This document shows, in pieces, positions 50,380-58,663 of a DNA stretch of 64,000 nucleotides. The position numbers were made by a program, and so were the translations under genes. Numbering within the stretch: position 1 is the stretch's first letter; each line of letters begins with the position of its first letter. The notes under the pieces are model-generated. The model did no database searches, was not told the origin of the DNA, and was given only the letters and a program-made list of their open reading frames with translations. Source of the DNA: CAVSXS01 sp963767715 (lineage in GTDB: Bacteria; Chloroflexota; Ktedonobacteria; Ktedonobacterales; Ktedonobacteraceae); the NCBI GenBank assembly GCA_963767715.1, contig CAVYFA010000009.1, positions 124,001 through 188,000 on the forward strand. Reading direction: 5' to 3'.

Positions 50380-51642
50380 ATGAACTACGCGATACTCGGC
50401 GGCGGAGCGTTGGGACTTGGCGCGGCCTATCGCCTGGCCAGGGCCGGCCAGGAAGTAATGGTTTTTGAGCAGGAGGAGATGGCGGGCGGTCTGGCATCAG
50501 GCTTCCGCGTCGGCGACACCTGGCTTGAGAAATTCTACCATCATCTCTTCAAAACCGATACGACTGCTATCCGCCTGATCGAGGAGCTCGGGCTGGGAGA
50601 CCGCCTGGAATGGTCGCACCCACGCACGGTCTGCCTGGTCAACGGCAAGTTCCAGCAACTGGACTCACCTATGACGCTGCTGCGCTTCTCTCCCCTGCGC
50701 TTCGATGAACGCCTGCGCGTGGCATCTGTCGGCGCACTGCTCAAGCTGACCGGCTCACGACTCTACGAGGGCAAGACCGCCGAGCCCTGGCTGCGCCGTT
50801 GGATGGGCAAACGCGCCTATGGCCTGGTCTTCGAGCCACTGTTCGCCGCCAAATTCGGGGCGATGCACGACCAGATCGCGCTGCCCTGGTTCTGGGCGCG
50901 TTTCCATGACCGCACCACCTACCTCGGCTACCTGCGCGGCGGCTTCCAACTCCTCTACGAGCGACTGGTCGAACGCATTAGCCATTCCGGTGGGAAAGTC
51001 TTGCTGGGGACGCGCGTCGAGTCCGCACAGCCGCTCGATGACGGCCGCTGGGAGGTGCGCACCGGCAAGGGGACCTGGACGTTCGACCGCGTTATCTCCA
51101 CGCTGCCGACGCGCCTTACCTGCCGCCTCATTCCCGCCCTGCCGCCAGACTATCGCGCGCGCTACGATTGGGGCCAGGCCTACGGCGCGCAATGCCTGAT
51201 ACTCTCGCTTGATCGCCAGGTGACGGATAGCTACTGGATCAACCCATGCGACCCCGGTTATGCCTTCACCAGCCTGGTCGAGCACACCAACTATCGTCCA
51301 CCCACTGAGTACGGCGGGCGCCACCTGCTCTACCTTGGCAACTACCGGCCAATGGACGACCCGCTCTTCAAGATGAGCAAGGAGGAGGTCATCCAGGCCT
51401 TCCTGCCCGATCTCAAGCGCATCAACCCGGCCTTCAGCCCGCACTGGATTCAGGAAAGCTGGCTCTTCTCCGCCCCCTTCGCCCAGCCGATTGTAACCAC
51501 CGAGTATCGCGAGCATATCCCACCCCTGCGCACGCCCCTGCCCGGCCTGTGGGTCGCGAACATGTTCCAGGTCTACCCGCACGATCGCGGTCAAAATTAC
51601 TCATTCGAACTGGCCGAAAGGCTTGTGGGGGAAATGGAGTAG
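50380..51642 (+). CDS. NAD(P)/FAD-dependent oxidoreductase (amine-oxidase/protoporphyrinogen-oxidase fold)
   Basis: 420 residues from ATG 50380 (CAAGGAA upstream). The dinucleotide-binding motif AILGGGALGLGAAYRLARAG is at the extreme N-terminus, followed by the second FAD contact EEMAGGLASGF. The C-terminal GLWVANMFQVYPHDRGQNYS segment is the usual closing FAD motif. Length fits flavin amine-oxidase-like enzymes such as those acting on sugars, carotenoids or porphyrins; the substrate is not evident. No membrane helix. It converges on rsmE across a strong hairpin (51691-51784) and appears monocistronic. Confidence 0.87.
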   Translation: MNYAILGGGALGLGAAYRLARAGQEVMVFEQEEMAGGLASGFRVGDTWLEKFYHHLFKTDTTAIRLIEELGLGDRLEWSHPRTVCLVNGKFQQLDSPMTLLRFSPLRFDERLRVASVGALLKLTGSRLYEGKTAEPWLRRWMGKRAYGLVFEPLFAAKFGAMHDQIALPWFWARFHDRTTYLGYLRGGFQLLYERLVERISHSGGKVLLGTRVESAQPLDDGRWEVRTGKGTWTFDRVISTLPTRLTCRLIPALPPDYRARYDWGQAYGAQCLILSLDRQVTDSYWINPCDPGYAFTSLVEHTNYRPPTEYGGRHLLYLGNYRPMDDPLFKMSKEEVIQAFLPDLKRINPAFSPHWIQESWLFSAPFAQPIVTTEYREHIPPLRTPLPGLWVANMFQVYPHDRGQNYSFELAERLVGEME

Positions 51643-51690
51643 ATAGGGCGACCAGGGCGACCGCAAGCTTGAACCTCCCGTTAGATGGGA

Positions 51691-51784
51691 CCAGGGCGAC
51701 CGCGAGGGTCGCCCGTACAATATACGTGGGGCGGGCAAAACATTCATCCGTATATTGTACGGGCGACCCTCGCGGTCGCCCTGG
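51691..51784. repeat. Perfect 36-bp inverted repeat between convergent genes
   Basis: Arms 51691-51726 and 51749-51784 are exact reverse complements (CCAGGGCGACCGCGAGGGTC...), separated by 22 bases. The GCGACCGCGAGGGTCGCCC core relates it to the REP-like family of this window. It could act as a bidirectional terminator between the FAD oxidoreductase and rsmE genes, but lacks a T run. Confidence 0.92.
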
Positions 51785-51807
51785 CTCCTCGCCCTGGCTC
51801 GCCCCAC

Positions 51808-52581
51808 CTACCCCTCAAGCTCATATATCACATTCGCCACGGCCGCCAGGGCTGCCGTCTCCGCTCGCAAAATACGCGACCCCAGCGAGACTATCCGCGC
51901 ACCGTGCCGCCGCGCCAGCGCCACCTCTTCGGACGTCAAGCCGCCCTCGGGCCCAATGAAAAGCATGACGGTGATGGGTTGGGATTGGGGATGAGGGTGG
52001 AACGTGGTTAGCGCTTCGCGCAGGCTGGTCGCCTGTTCCTCTTCCCAGGGCATCAATGCAAGCGCACCGTGTGGGATATCGTTGAGCGCATGCATCAGGG
52101 GACGAATCGGCAGTAGTTCCGGCAGGCGCGAGCGCCCACACTGCTCGGCGGCTTCCTGGAGAATGCGCCGCCAACGTTGGATTTTCGACCCGCCGGCGTC
52201 TTCCAGGCCAGGCATCGAGCGGCGGGTGAGGATAGGCGCAAAGACTGCCACGCCCAGTTCTGTGCCTTTTTCCAGAATCCACTCAAACCTGGCCGATTTG
52301 AGCAGGCCCTGGCAGAGCATAATGCGCACCGGCGATTCGCTCTTCCCGGCGCGTCGCTCAAGAAGCTGCACCGTCACACCCGCCTTGCTGACCTGCGCAA
52401 CGGCTGCCAGCGTCTCATCGCCGCTATTATCGAGGAGCGTCAACTGCTCCCCCACGTTAAGATGCAGCACATCCCGCACCTGGTGCGCGATATCCTTGGG
52501 GAGGGTGACGAGGCGTGGGGATGTGCCGCCCGGTACGATGGTCATCGCCAATAGTGCTGGATCGACGAAAAAGCGGTGCAT
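51808..52581 (-). CDS. rsmE: 16S rRNA (uracil-1498-N3)-methyltransferase
   Basis: 257 residues starting MHRFFVDP, the usual RsmE opening. An N-terminal PUA-like domain (HQVRDVLHLNVGEQL) is followed by a SPOUT methyltransferase with the knot: LFIGPEGGLTSEEVALA and SLGSRILRAETAALAA. It methylates U1498 in the decoding region of 16S rRNA using S-adenosylmethionine. It starts one base after the end of prmA, which is the common rsmE/prmA pairing. Last gene of a reverse operon with prmA, a GNAT gene and the mutase gene. Confidence 0.97.
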   Translation of the reverse strand: MHRFFVDPALLAMTIVPGGTSPRLVTLPKDIAHQVRDVLHLNVGEQLTLLDNSGDETLAAVAQVSKAGVTVQLLERRAGKSESPVRIMLCQGLLKSARFEWILEKGTELGVAVFAPILTRRSMPGLEDAGGSKIQRWRRILQEAAEQCGRSRLPELLPIRPLMHALNDIPHGALALMPWEEEQATSLREALTTFHPHPQSQPITVMLFIGPEGGLTSEEVALARRHGARIVSLGSRILRAETAALAAVANVIYELEG

Positions 52582-52582
52582 C

Positions 52583-53497
52583 TTATTTGCTCAAGATCAG
52601 CGTGACCCAATCATCAATCGTTACCTGGTCAACCAGTTTGAGGCCGACCACCAGCAGCGGCTGCTCAGCTTCGTGGCGGCGATCTTCGATGATGCCGCTG
52701 GTTACGAGCAGGCCGCCGGGAGCCAGCGTTTGCGCAAGTTGGGGCGCGATTGCGCCGATGACGCGCGCGATGATGTTCGCCAGCACCAGGTCAAACTGTC
52801 CCGCCAGCCTTGTCGCCTCGGTCTCATCCAGCGTCCCCAGCGCTACCGTGACGCGCTCACTCAGGTCATTGGCGGCCGCATTGGCGGCGGCGCTTTCGAC
52901 GGCCACGCTGCTGTTATCGATGCAATAGACGCTTGCGGCGCCCAGTTTCGCGGCTGCCAGGGCCAGGATGCCCGAACCGGTGCCGACATCGAGGACGCGC
53001 ATGCCGGGACGCACCAGGCGTTCGACCTGCTCGAGGCACATGCGCGTCGTGGGGTGCAGGCCGGTGCCGAACGCCATGCCGGGATCGAGTTCCAGCACGA
53101 CTTCGTGCGCCTTCGGAGTATATTCCCGCCAGGATGGGCGAATGACGAGCCGTTCTCCGATGTGCGTCACGTGGTAATAGTCCTTCCAGGCGTTGGCCCA
53201 GTCTTCCTCATTGACGGTGCGCGTCTCGAGCTCACCGACATACTGCGGCCCCAGGCTGGAAAGATGCCAGAGACCCTCGGCTATGCGCCGGCGCGCCTGC
53301 TCCTCGCTGCCATCCACCGGGACATAGGCATGCACTCTCACCGGCTGACCCGCCAGGACGCGATACTCCTGGCCCTCTTCAATCAATTCGATGGGTTCCT
53401 CTATCGCCACGCCGCCCGACGTATAGCGGTTCAGCAGTTCGCTGACCGACTCGATGGCCTCCGGGTGGGCCTGCACTGTAAGCTCTAACCAGCGCAT
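52583..53497 (-). CDS. prmA: Ribosomal protein L11 methyltransferase
   Basis: 304 residues. N-terminal L11-binding domain (about 1-100), then a class I methyltransferase domain with DPGMAFGTGLHPTT, the SAM-binding VLDVGTGSGILALAA, and DLVLANIIARVI (NI in the NPPY-like position as in PrmA). It trimethylates L11 in the cytoplasm. Eight bases downstream of the GNAT gene and one base upstream of rsmE. Confidence 0.97.
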   Translation of the reverse strand: MRWLELTVQAHPEAIESVSELLNRYTSGGVAIEEPIELIEEGQEYRVLAGQPVRVHAYVPVDGSEEQARRRIAEGLWHLSSLGPQYVGELETRTVNEEDWANAWKDYYHVTHIGERLVIRPSWREYTPKAHEVVLELDPGMAFGTGLHPTTRMCLEQVERLVRPGMRVLDVGTGSGILALAAAKLGAASVYCIDNSSVAVESAAANAAANDLSERVTVALGTLDETEATRLAGQFDLVLANIIARVIGAIAPQLAQTLAPGGLLVTSGIIEDRRHEAEQPLLVVGLKLVDQVTIDDWVTLILSK

Positions 53498-53505
53498 AAT
53501 TTCCC

Positions 53506-54387
53506 CTACGACAACTTCAACTCATAATAATCATACGTCGTTTTGATTTCGAAGCCGGCGGATTTGTACAATCCGATGGCGTTCGTATTCGTTGTCTCAA
53601 CATCCAGTAGGATGGGATACGAATTTTCGGCACGCGCGATGTGGATGGCGCGTTCGAGCATCTGGCGGCCATAGCCCAGACCTCGGTACCCCAGGCGCAC
53701 CTCGAAGGCGTAAATCCAGACCTCGCGTTCCTCATTCAGGAAATCCAGCCGCAGGGTGCCAAGCGGCTGTCCCTGCAATGTAGCGAGGAAGAAGTGGTAC
53801 TGGGGCTGCGACATCAGGAACGACACCCAGGCGAACGCATCGGCTGTATTGCCGGTATCGGTCGCCAGGAGGGAGACGATGGCATCGATATCGTCTTCGC
53901 CGGCATGCCGCATCTGCAAGCCCTCGATCACGTGCCCGCGCTCGTGAAAGGTCACGAGCTCCATCTCATGCTCCGCGAAGCTAAAGTGCGCGCCTGTGGT
54001 TGCCAGAAACGCGCGCCCGGATGGCGAGGAGTGTTCGCAGATCAATATCAACTGCTCCACGCCGCTCTGCCGGTACTCTTCTTTCTGAGCCGTAAACAAA
54101 GCCGTACCGATCCCCCTACGGCGATGGTCAGGATGAACCATGCCGGTACATTCCTTTTCTTTCTTCCCCCAGCTCTCTCCTTCAAAATACCCCACGAGTT
54201 GCCCGTCCTCATAATAGAGGAAATCATTGATCGTATCCTCCGGGCGGGTGCGCAGCATCTCCAGGCCGATGCGCATGTGAAGGCCATCGTACGCATTGCA
54301 GGTGGCGATGAGCTGCTCGATCTCGGCGACTTCGGGTGCGGTCAGCGTGGCTCGTTTGCGCAGGCCCTGTCTGCTAGTATCTGGCAT
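53506..54387 (-). CDS. Tandem GNAT-family N-acetyltransferase
   Basis: 293 residues with two GNAT folds. The first (about 20-145) has the acetyl-CoA loop HPDHRRRGIGTAL; the second (about 150-293) has VRLGYRGLGYGRQML and ends VETTNTNAIGLYKSAGFEIKTTYDYYEL. Two-domain proteins of this length resemble mycothiol synthase-type enzymes, with usually one active domain; here both acyl-CoA loops look intact. The substrate is unknown. It lies in the operon between the mutase gene (31-base gap) and prmA (8-base gap), so it may be the RimI-like modifier of this translation-related group, which is speculative. Confidence 0.87.
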   Translation of the reverse strand: MPDTSRQGLRKRATLTAPEVAEIEQLIATCNAYDGLHMRIGLEMLRTRPEDTINDFLYYEDGQLVGYFEGESWGKKEKECTGMVHPDHRRRGIGTALFTAQKEEYRQSGVEQLILICEHSSPSGRAFLATTGAHFSFAEHEMELVTFHERGHVIEGLQMRHAGEDDIDAIVSLLATDTGNTADAFAWVSFLMSQPQYHFFLATLQGQPLGTLRLDFLNEEREVWIYAFEVRLGYRGLGYGRQMLERAIHIARAENSYPILLDVETTNTNAIGLYKSAGFEIKTTYDYYELKLS

Positions 54388-54418
54388 GATTTAGCTCTAC
54401 TCCCTCGCCAGCCTCATC

Positions 54419-56146
54419 TTAGAACACCGCCGGTTCCATATACTCGCCGAACACTTCGCGGAAAACCTGCATAATCTCACCCAGCGTGGCGTAGGCGCGC
54501 ACGGCCTCGATGATGGCGGGCATGGTGTTCGGCGTCCCCTCGGCGGCACGGCGCAGGTTGGCCAGGGACTGCTTCACGGTGGACTGGTCGCGTTCGCGGC
54601 GCACACGGTTGAGACGGTCGAGATGGGCGCGCTCGGCCACACGATCGATATAGAGGGTGGGAACCTTGATGTCCTCTTCTATGATGTAATCGTTGACACC
54701 CACAATGGTGCGGCTGTGCGCATCGATCTCCTGCTGGTAGCGATAGGCCGATTCTGCGATCTCGCGCTGGAAGAAGCCGTTCTGGATGCAGGCCAGCACG
54801 CCGCCCAGCGCGTCAATACGGTCGATATACTCCTTCGTGGCCCGCTCGGTCTGGTCGGTCAGGGCTTCGATGAAGTAGGAGCCGCCCAGGGGATCGACGG
54901 TGTTGACGACGCCGCTTTCGCCGGCGATAATCTGCTGCGTACGCAGGGCGATCAGGACGGCCTTCTCGGTGGGAAGCGCGAGCGCCTCATCGAGTGAGTT
55001 GGTGTGCAGCGAGTTCGTGCCGCCCAGCACAGCGGCCAGGGCTTGAATGGCGGTGCGCACGATGTTGTTGTCGGGCTGCTGCGCGGTGAGCGAGACGCCC
55101 GCTGTTTGCGCGTGGCAGCGCATCAGCCACGAGCGCGGGTCTTTCGCGCCGTAGCGCTCACGCATGAGCTTGGCCCACAGCCGCCGCCCGGCGCGGAACT
55201 TTGCGATCTCTTCGAAGAAGTCGTTGTGGACATCGAAGAAGAAGGAGAGACGCGGAGCGAACTCGTCGATCTTCAGGCCGCGTTTGAGCGCGGCATCAAC
55301 ATAGGCCAGGCCATCGGCGATGGTAAAGGCCAGTTCCTGCACAGCGGTCGCGCCCGCCTCGCGAATATGATAGCCGCTGATGCTGATGGTGTTCCAGCGC
55401 GGCATGTGGCGCGTGCCGAACTCGATGGTATCGACCACGAGGCGCATCGAAGGCTCCGGCGGGAAGAGGAATTCCTTCTGCGCGCTGTACTCCTTGAGGA
55501 TATCGTTTTGCAGCGTGCCGCCGAGCGAGGCTATGGGGAAGCCGCGCTTCTCGGCGTTGACGATGTACATGGCCCAGATGACCGCCGCCGGGCTATTGAT
55601 GGTCATCGAGGTTGTCACCCTGTCGAGCGGCAGTCCATCGAACAGCACCTCCATGTCGGCCAGCGAAGAGATGGCCACGCCGCACTTGCCGAACTCGCCG
55701 GCAGCCAGAGGATGGTCGGTGTCGTACCCGTACAGCGTTGGCATGTCGAAAGCCGTCGAGAGGCCGGTTTGCCCCAGGGTGAGCAGGTATTTGAAGCGCC
55801 TGTTGGTGTCTTCCGCTGTGCCGAACCCGGCGAACATGCGCATCGTCCACGGCCTGGCGCGATACATCGTCGGCTGCACGCCGCGCGTATAGGGATATTC
55901 TCCGGGCAGGCCGATGTCACGCGTATAGTCGATGTTGGCGTTATCCTGCGGCGTATAGATGCGATTGACCGGCACGCTGGACGTAGTGACCAGGTTTTCT
56001 CGTTCGGGCAGCCGTTTCAGCGACTGGCTGACGGTAGTGTCCTCCCAGCGTTTGCGCTCAACTTCCAGGCGTTCAAGTTCTTCTTTATCAAACAATGTGC
56101 CTTGTTCAAGGCCTGTATAAGTTTCTGGTTCTTTTTGCTCAAGCAT
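54419..56146 (-). CDS. B12-dependent acyl-CoA mutase large subunit (methylmalonyl-/isobutyryl-CoA mutase family)
   Basis: 575 residues from ATG 56146 (AGGAGG upstream); the open frame to 56497 is antisense to a transporter fragment and not real. The TIM-barrel substrate domain is complete: YPYTRGVQPTMYRARPWT, GLSTAFDMPTLYGYD, FFFDVHNDFFEEIAKFRAGR and HCHAQTAG-like RCHAQTAGVSLT. The C-terminal B12-binding domain is absent, so a separate small subunit is needed; none is in the window. The residue after TMRM is Phe in FAGFGTAED (Tyr in methylmalonyl-CoA mutase), and the position of its Arg207 is Gln in EYSAQKEF. Phe plus Gln is the isobutyryl-CoA mutase pattern. Confidence 0.9.
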   Translation of the reverse strand: MLEQKEPETYTGLEQGTLFDKEELERLEVERKRWEDTTVSQSLKRLPERENLVTTSSVPVNRIYTPQDNANIDYTRDIGLPGEYPYTRGVQPTMYRARPWTMRMFAGFGTAEDTNRRFKYLLTLGQTGLSTAFDMPTLYGYDTDHPLAAGEFGKCGVAISSLADMEVLFDGLPLDRVTTSMTINSPAAVIWAMYIVNAEKRGFPIASLGGTLQNDILKEYSAQKEFLFPPEPSMRLVVDTIEFGTRHMPRWNTISISGYHIREAGATAVQELAFTIADGLAYVDAALKRGLKIDEFAPRLSFFFDVHNDFFEEIAKFRAGRRLWAKLMRERYGAKDPRSWLMRCHAQTAGVSLTAQQPDNNIVRTAIQALAAVLGGTNSLHTNSLDEALALPTEKAVLIALRTQQIIAGESGVVNTVDPLGGSYFIEALTDQTERATKEYIDRIDALGGVLACIQNGFFQREIAESAYRYQQEIDAHSRTIVGVNDYIIEEDIKVPTLYIDRVAERAHLDRLNRVRRERDQSTVKQSLANLRRAAEGTPNTMPAIIEAVRAYATLGEIMQVFREVFGEYMEPAVF

Positions 56147-56247
56147 GGTAAAAGGTTCCTCCTCGTTGAGGCTCTTTCCTGAAAATGTGGATACGACTGC
56201 CGATACCGCTTTACTGTATGGGTATTGTACCATATACACGTTTGTAT

Positions 56248-56505
56248 GCTGAAAGCCCCTTGCTCCAGGCATACCTGGCCGATACTGCCAGCCCCGCCAT
56301 GCGCGACGCCGCTTTTGGCCTGTATTTCTCACTGGCCTTCGGCGTCGGCTCGATCTGGAGCGCGATTTTAGGCTGGGAGATTGACCGCTTCGGCTTCGGC
56401 GCGGCCTTCTGGACGATGGCACTGTCGTTTCTCGCGGCTGGAGGGCTTTTGCTATTGATACGCGATGGGAAAGAAGAAGCGCAAAGACGAGGCTCAACTG
56501 CGTAA
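56248..56505 (+). pseudogene. C-terminal fragment of an MFS transporter
   Basis: About 85 residues (SPLLQAYLADTASPAMRDAAFG onwards) with the last two or so membrane helices of an MFS-type carrier, GVGSIWSAILGWEIDRFGFG, and a cytoplasmic tail. There is no N-terminal part upstream: the frame runs into the mutase gene's leader at 56185, and an ATG there would give only a short head. Likely a remnant left by rearrangement. It lies head-to-head with the mutase gene, whose promoter must be in or beside it. Confidence 0.7.
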
Positions 56506-56506
56506 T

Positions 56507-56556
56507 GAGGAACCTGCTCTGGGACGCAATTGATTGCGTCTCTAAGCAGGTTCCTC
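56507..56556. terminator. Hairpin between convergent genes
   Basis: GAGGAACCTGCT (56507-56518) pairs perfectly with 56545-56556, and GACGCAAT/ATTGCGTC pairs inside it. No T run, so termination is a guess. Confidence 0.5.
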
Positions 56557-56580
56557 CCTGGTGCCAGATAATAGAAGCTT

Positions 56581-57610
56581 CTAGTCTTCCAGGAGGGCCC
56601 GCATGTCAGGCACGTTGCTGGTATCACAACTGAAACCCAGGCAGCCGAGGTTCCAGCTATCCTCAATCGTATCCAGCATCGAATAGTGGTTATAGTTGAT
56701 GTTGGAGACGATATGGTCATCCTGCCCGTGCTGGATGACGAGTGTCAGGACGTGACCACCGCCGGGAACGGCATCGCAGCAGCCACTGGTATCGCTAAAC
56801 GGAAAGTCGCTTTCATCCCAGGTGATGAAAATCACGGAATTCCCGGTCCACGCCCTGGATTCCCTGATCTCGTTTACAGTGTTGTGCAAGAAGGTGTCAC
56901 CTGCGGTGATCAGGCCTTGCACGTGGGAGAAATCGCAGGGATCAGATCCGGGATTAGAAGTTGGCCCGGCACGCCCGTGCATATCGTGGCACTGGTCAGG
57001 GGTGATCCACGAGAAATCTGGCACGGTGTTGTCCTCCAAATCATCCAGGAACCTGCTGAAGCCGACGACATTCTTCATGCGTTCCGGATTGGTCTGCACA
57101 TCGAGGTAGGAGACAAATGGGTCGTGCTTGCGTTCGTAGAGCTCGATTGCCCGCCGAATCTGCCAGCTTATTCGTGTTGCCTCCGGCAAAGATGGACTGC
57201 ATGTACGCTTTCCAGGTCTTGCCATGGGCCTCAAGCTGGTCAACGATATTGACGACATTCAGGTTCACATCGCTGTCACTGGTAACACCCTGTGTCGAGC
57301 CCGAGGTAGCAGCAATGTAGTTGGGCTGACTGGGATGCGTGACCCCGAAATAGCTGGTCGCCAAACCATACTTCTGCGCCGCCGCGTTAATCCAGGGCGC
57401 GTTGGGGTTGCCGATCAGGCTCGTGTAGCTGGTGTTTTCCATCATGATGAGGAAGACGTGCTTGAACGAATTGTCTCGATCGCTGCTCTGACGGCTGGTG
57501 CTGGCGGCAGCCTGGGGAACCATCAGCGCCATCAACGCTACAATCATCAAGCCTGAAATGCCAAGCCGGGTCGCGAGGAAGGTAAGCAGGTTACGTCTGT
57601 GGTTGTTCAT
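56581..57610 (-). pseudogene. Secreted phosphoesterase/acid phosphatase-like protein, frameshifted
   Basis: Starts at ATG 57610. A signal peptide (about 1-37, ending AAAS) is followed by HVFLIMMENTSYTSLIGNPN, the opening of the phosphoesterase (phospholipase C/acid phosphatase AcpA-like) family with its metal-binding Asn/Thr region. The frame leaves homology at about 57145; the other frame continues as ELYERKHDPFVSYLD to the stop at 56581, with WITPDQCHDMHG and FITWDESD. One extra base at 57145 (between AAT and GAG on the coding strand) explains it. Corrected length is about 342 residues. It would hydrolyse phosphate esters outside the cell. Sequence error is possible. Confidence 0.85.
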
Positions 57611-57803
57611 GATATAGATCCCCCTTCTTTGGAAGAACTCTTTGCCTGAACGTCCTAAGAGCCTACGCTATTGAGATGCGCTACGAAGCCGCACTGCAAG
57701 ACCACGCAACGCGAGGAAAAGATGTTGTATTGTATCACATGCACTTCTCTCTATGGATATGTGTACTGGATGCGGAGTTGTTCGATCCTGAGAGGTTTGT
57801 GAG

Positions 57804-58313
57804 TTATAGCGTCACCCGATTCCCTCCGGACGGCATTGTGAAGCGCAAGAATCCACCCTGCGCCAGCCGCGTACAGACGACCGTCAGCGTGAAGAAGGCC
57901 AGCAGCAGCGCGATGCTTCGCGTTTCGTAGACGCCGAAATCGAGCGGGCTGAGGTGGTCCGCGCCGCCGGCGAAGAAGCGCCAGAGAGCGGGACCGCGCT
58001 GTATGTCGGTGAAAGTGAAGATGGCCAGGCCCATCGTGAGGGAGATAACGAGGTCAACGGCGATGCAGATTGCGGCCAGGAGCGGGCCGAGCAACAGGAA
58101 CCGTTTACTTAATCGCTCGCGTCTGGTAGACTGTATACGTCGCGTGGCCCACAGGGGTGCGAGCAAGAATTGCAGGAGCAGGAAGAGCAGGGGAGCGGCT
58201 ACCAGAAGCCAGCCTGGGAAGAATGCCGGCGTAATCAACGCACCCAGGCGGCCCAGCGTGTAGAGGATAGCGCCCTCGATCACGCCGCGCCGGTAACTGA
58301 CTTTGTTGAACAT
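57804..58313 (-). CDS. Integral membrane protein of unknown function
   Basis: 169 residues with about four hydrophobic segments (near 12-30, 35-52, 72-100 and 130-150) joined by a basic cytoplasmic loop (RRIQSTRRERLSKR) and a soluble loop. No motif recognised. It starts 3 bases after the FmdB-type gene, so they form an operon. Confidence 0.78.
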   Translation of the reverse strand: MFNKVSYRRGVIEGAILYTLGRLGALITPAFFPGWLLVAAPLLFLLLQFLLAPLWATRRIQSTRRERLSKRFLLLGPLLAAICIAVDLVISLTMGLAIFTFTDIQRGPALWRFFAGGADHLSPLDFGVYETRSIALLLAFFTLTVVCTRLAQGGFLRFTMPSGGNRVTL

Positions 58314-58316
58314 GGG

Positions 58317-58547
58317 CTAATTGCAGCCGCACGCGCCGCCGCAGCCACAACTGCCGCCCATTGCGGGCATATCGTCGTAGTCGCCTTCCTCGCCGTTCAT
58401 ACTGGCAGGACGGGCAAAAACGGACAGCAGGCGACGCACCTTTTCGCCGTGGCACTTCATGCACACGACGTCATCGGCATGCTGGTGGCTGACGAGCATT
58501 TCAAATTTCGATTTGCAGTCCGAGCAATAGTACTCGTACAATGGCAT
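58317..58547 (-). CDS. FmdB-type zinc-ribbon protein
   Basis: 76 residues from ATG 58547 (GGAGGG upstream); the upstream open frame is not coding. Starts MPLYEYYCSDCKSKFEML with the second CxxC in CMKCHG, the FmdB/CxxC_CxxC_SSSS family ribbon. It ends in a Gly/Cys-rich tail (CGCGGACGCN) common in the family. Probably a small DNA- or protein-binding regulator; the first member was linked to formamidase expression (family knowledge). It is divergent from ychF across 116 bases and overlaps no gene. Confidence 0.92.
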   Translation of the reverse strand: MPLYEYYCSDCKSKFEMLVSHQHADDVVCMKCHGEKVRRLLSVFARPASMNGEEGDYDDMPAMGGSCGCGGACGCN

Positions 58548-58663
58548 AAGAGCTACCCTCCGGTTGATGAAACACACGCTTGCAACATAAAGCAACACAT
58601 TTAGAACAATCATATTGTATCGGTTTGTTGAGGTATCGTCAAGAAGGATACATAGAGGTTTGT

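Noticed and set aside
51549..51959. 136-codon forward frame across the end of the FAD oxidoreductase and the hairpin
   Set aside because: It spans a perfect inverted repeat and the antisense of rsmE; low-complexity Arg/Pro/Ala product.
52004..53488. 494-codon forward frame opposite rsmE and prmA
   Set aside because: Shadow of two well-supported reverse genes.
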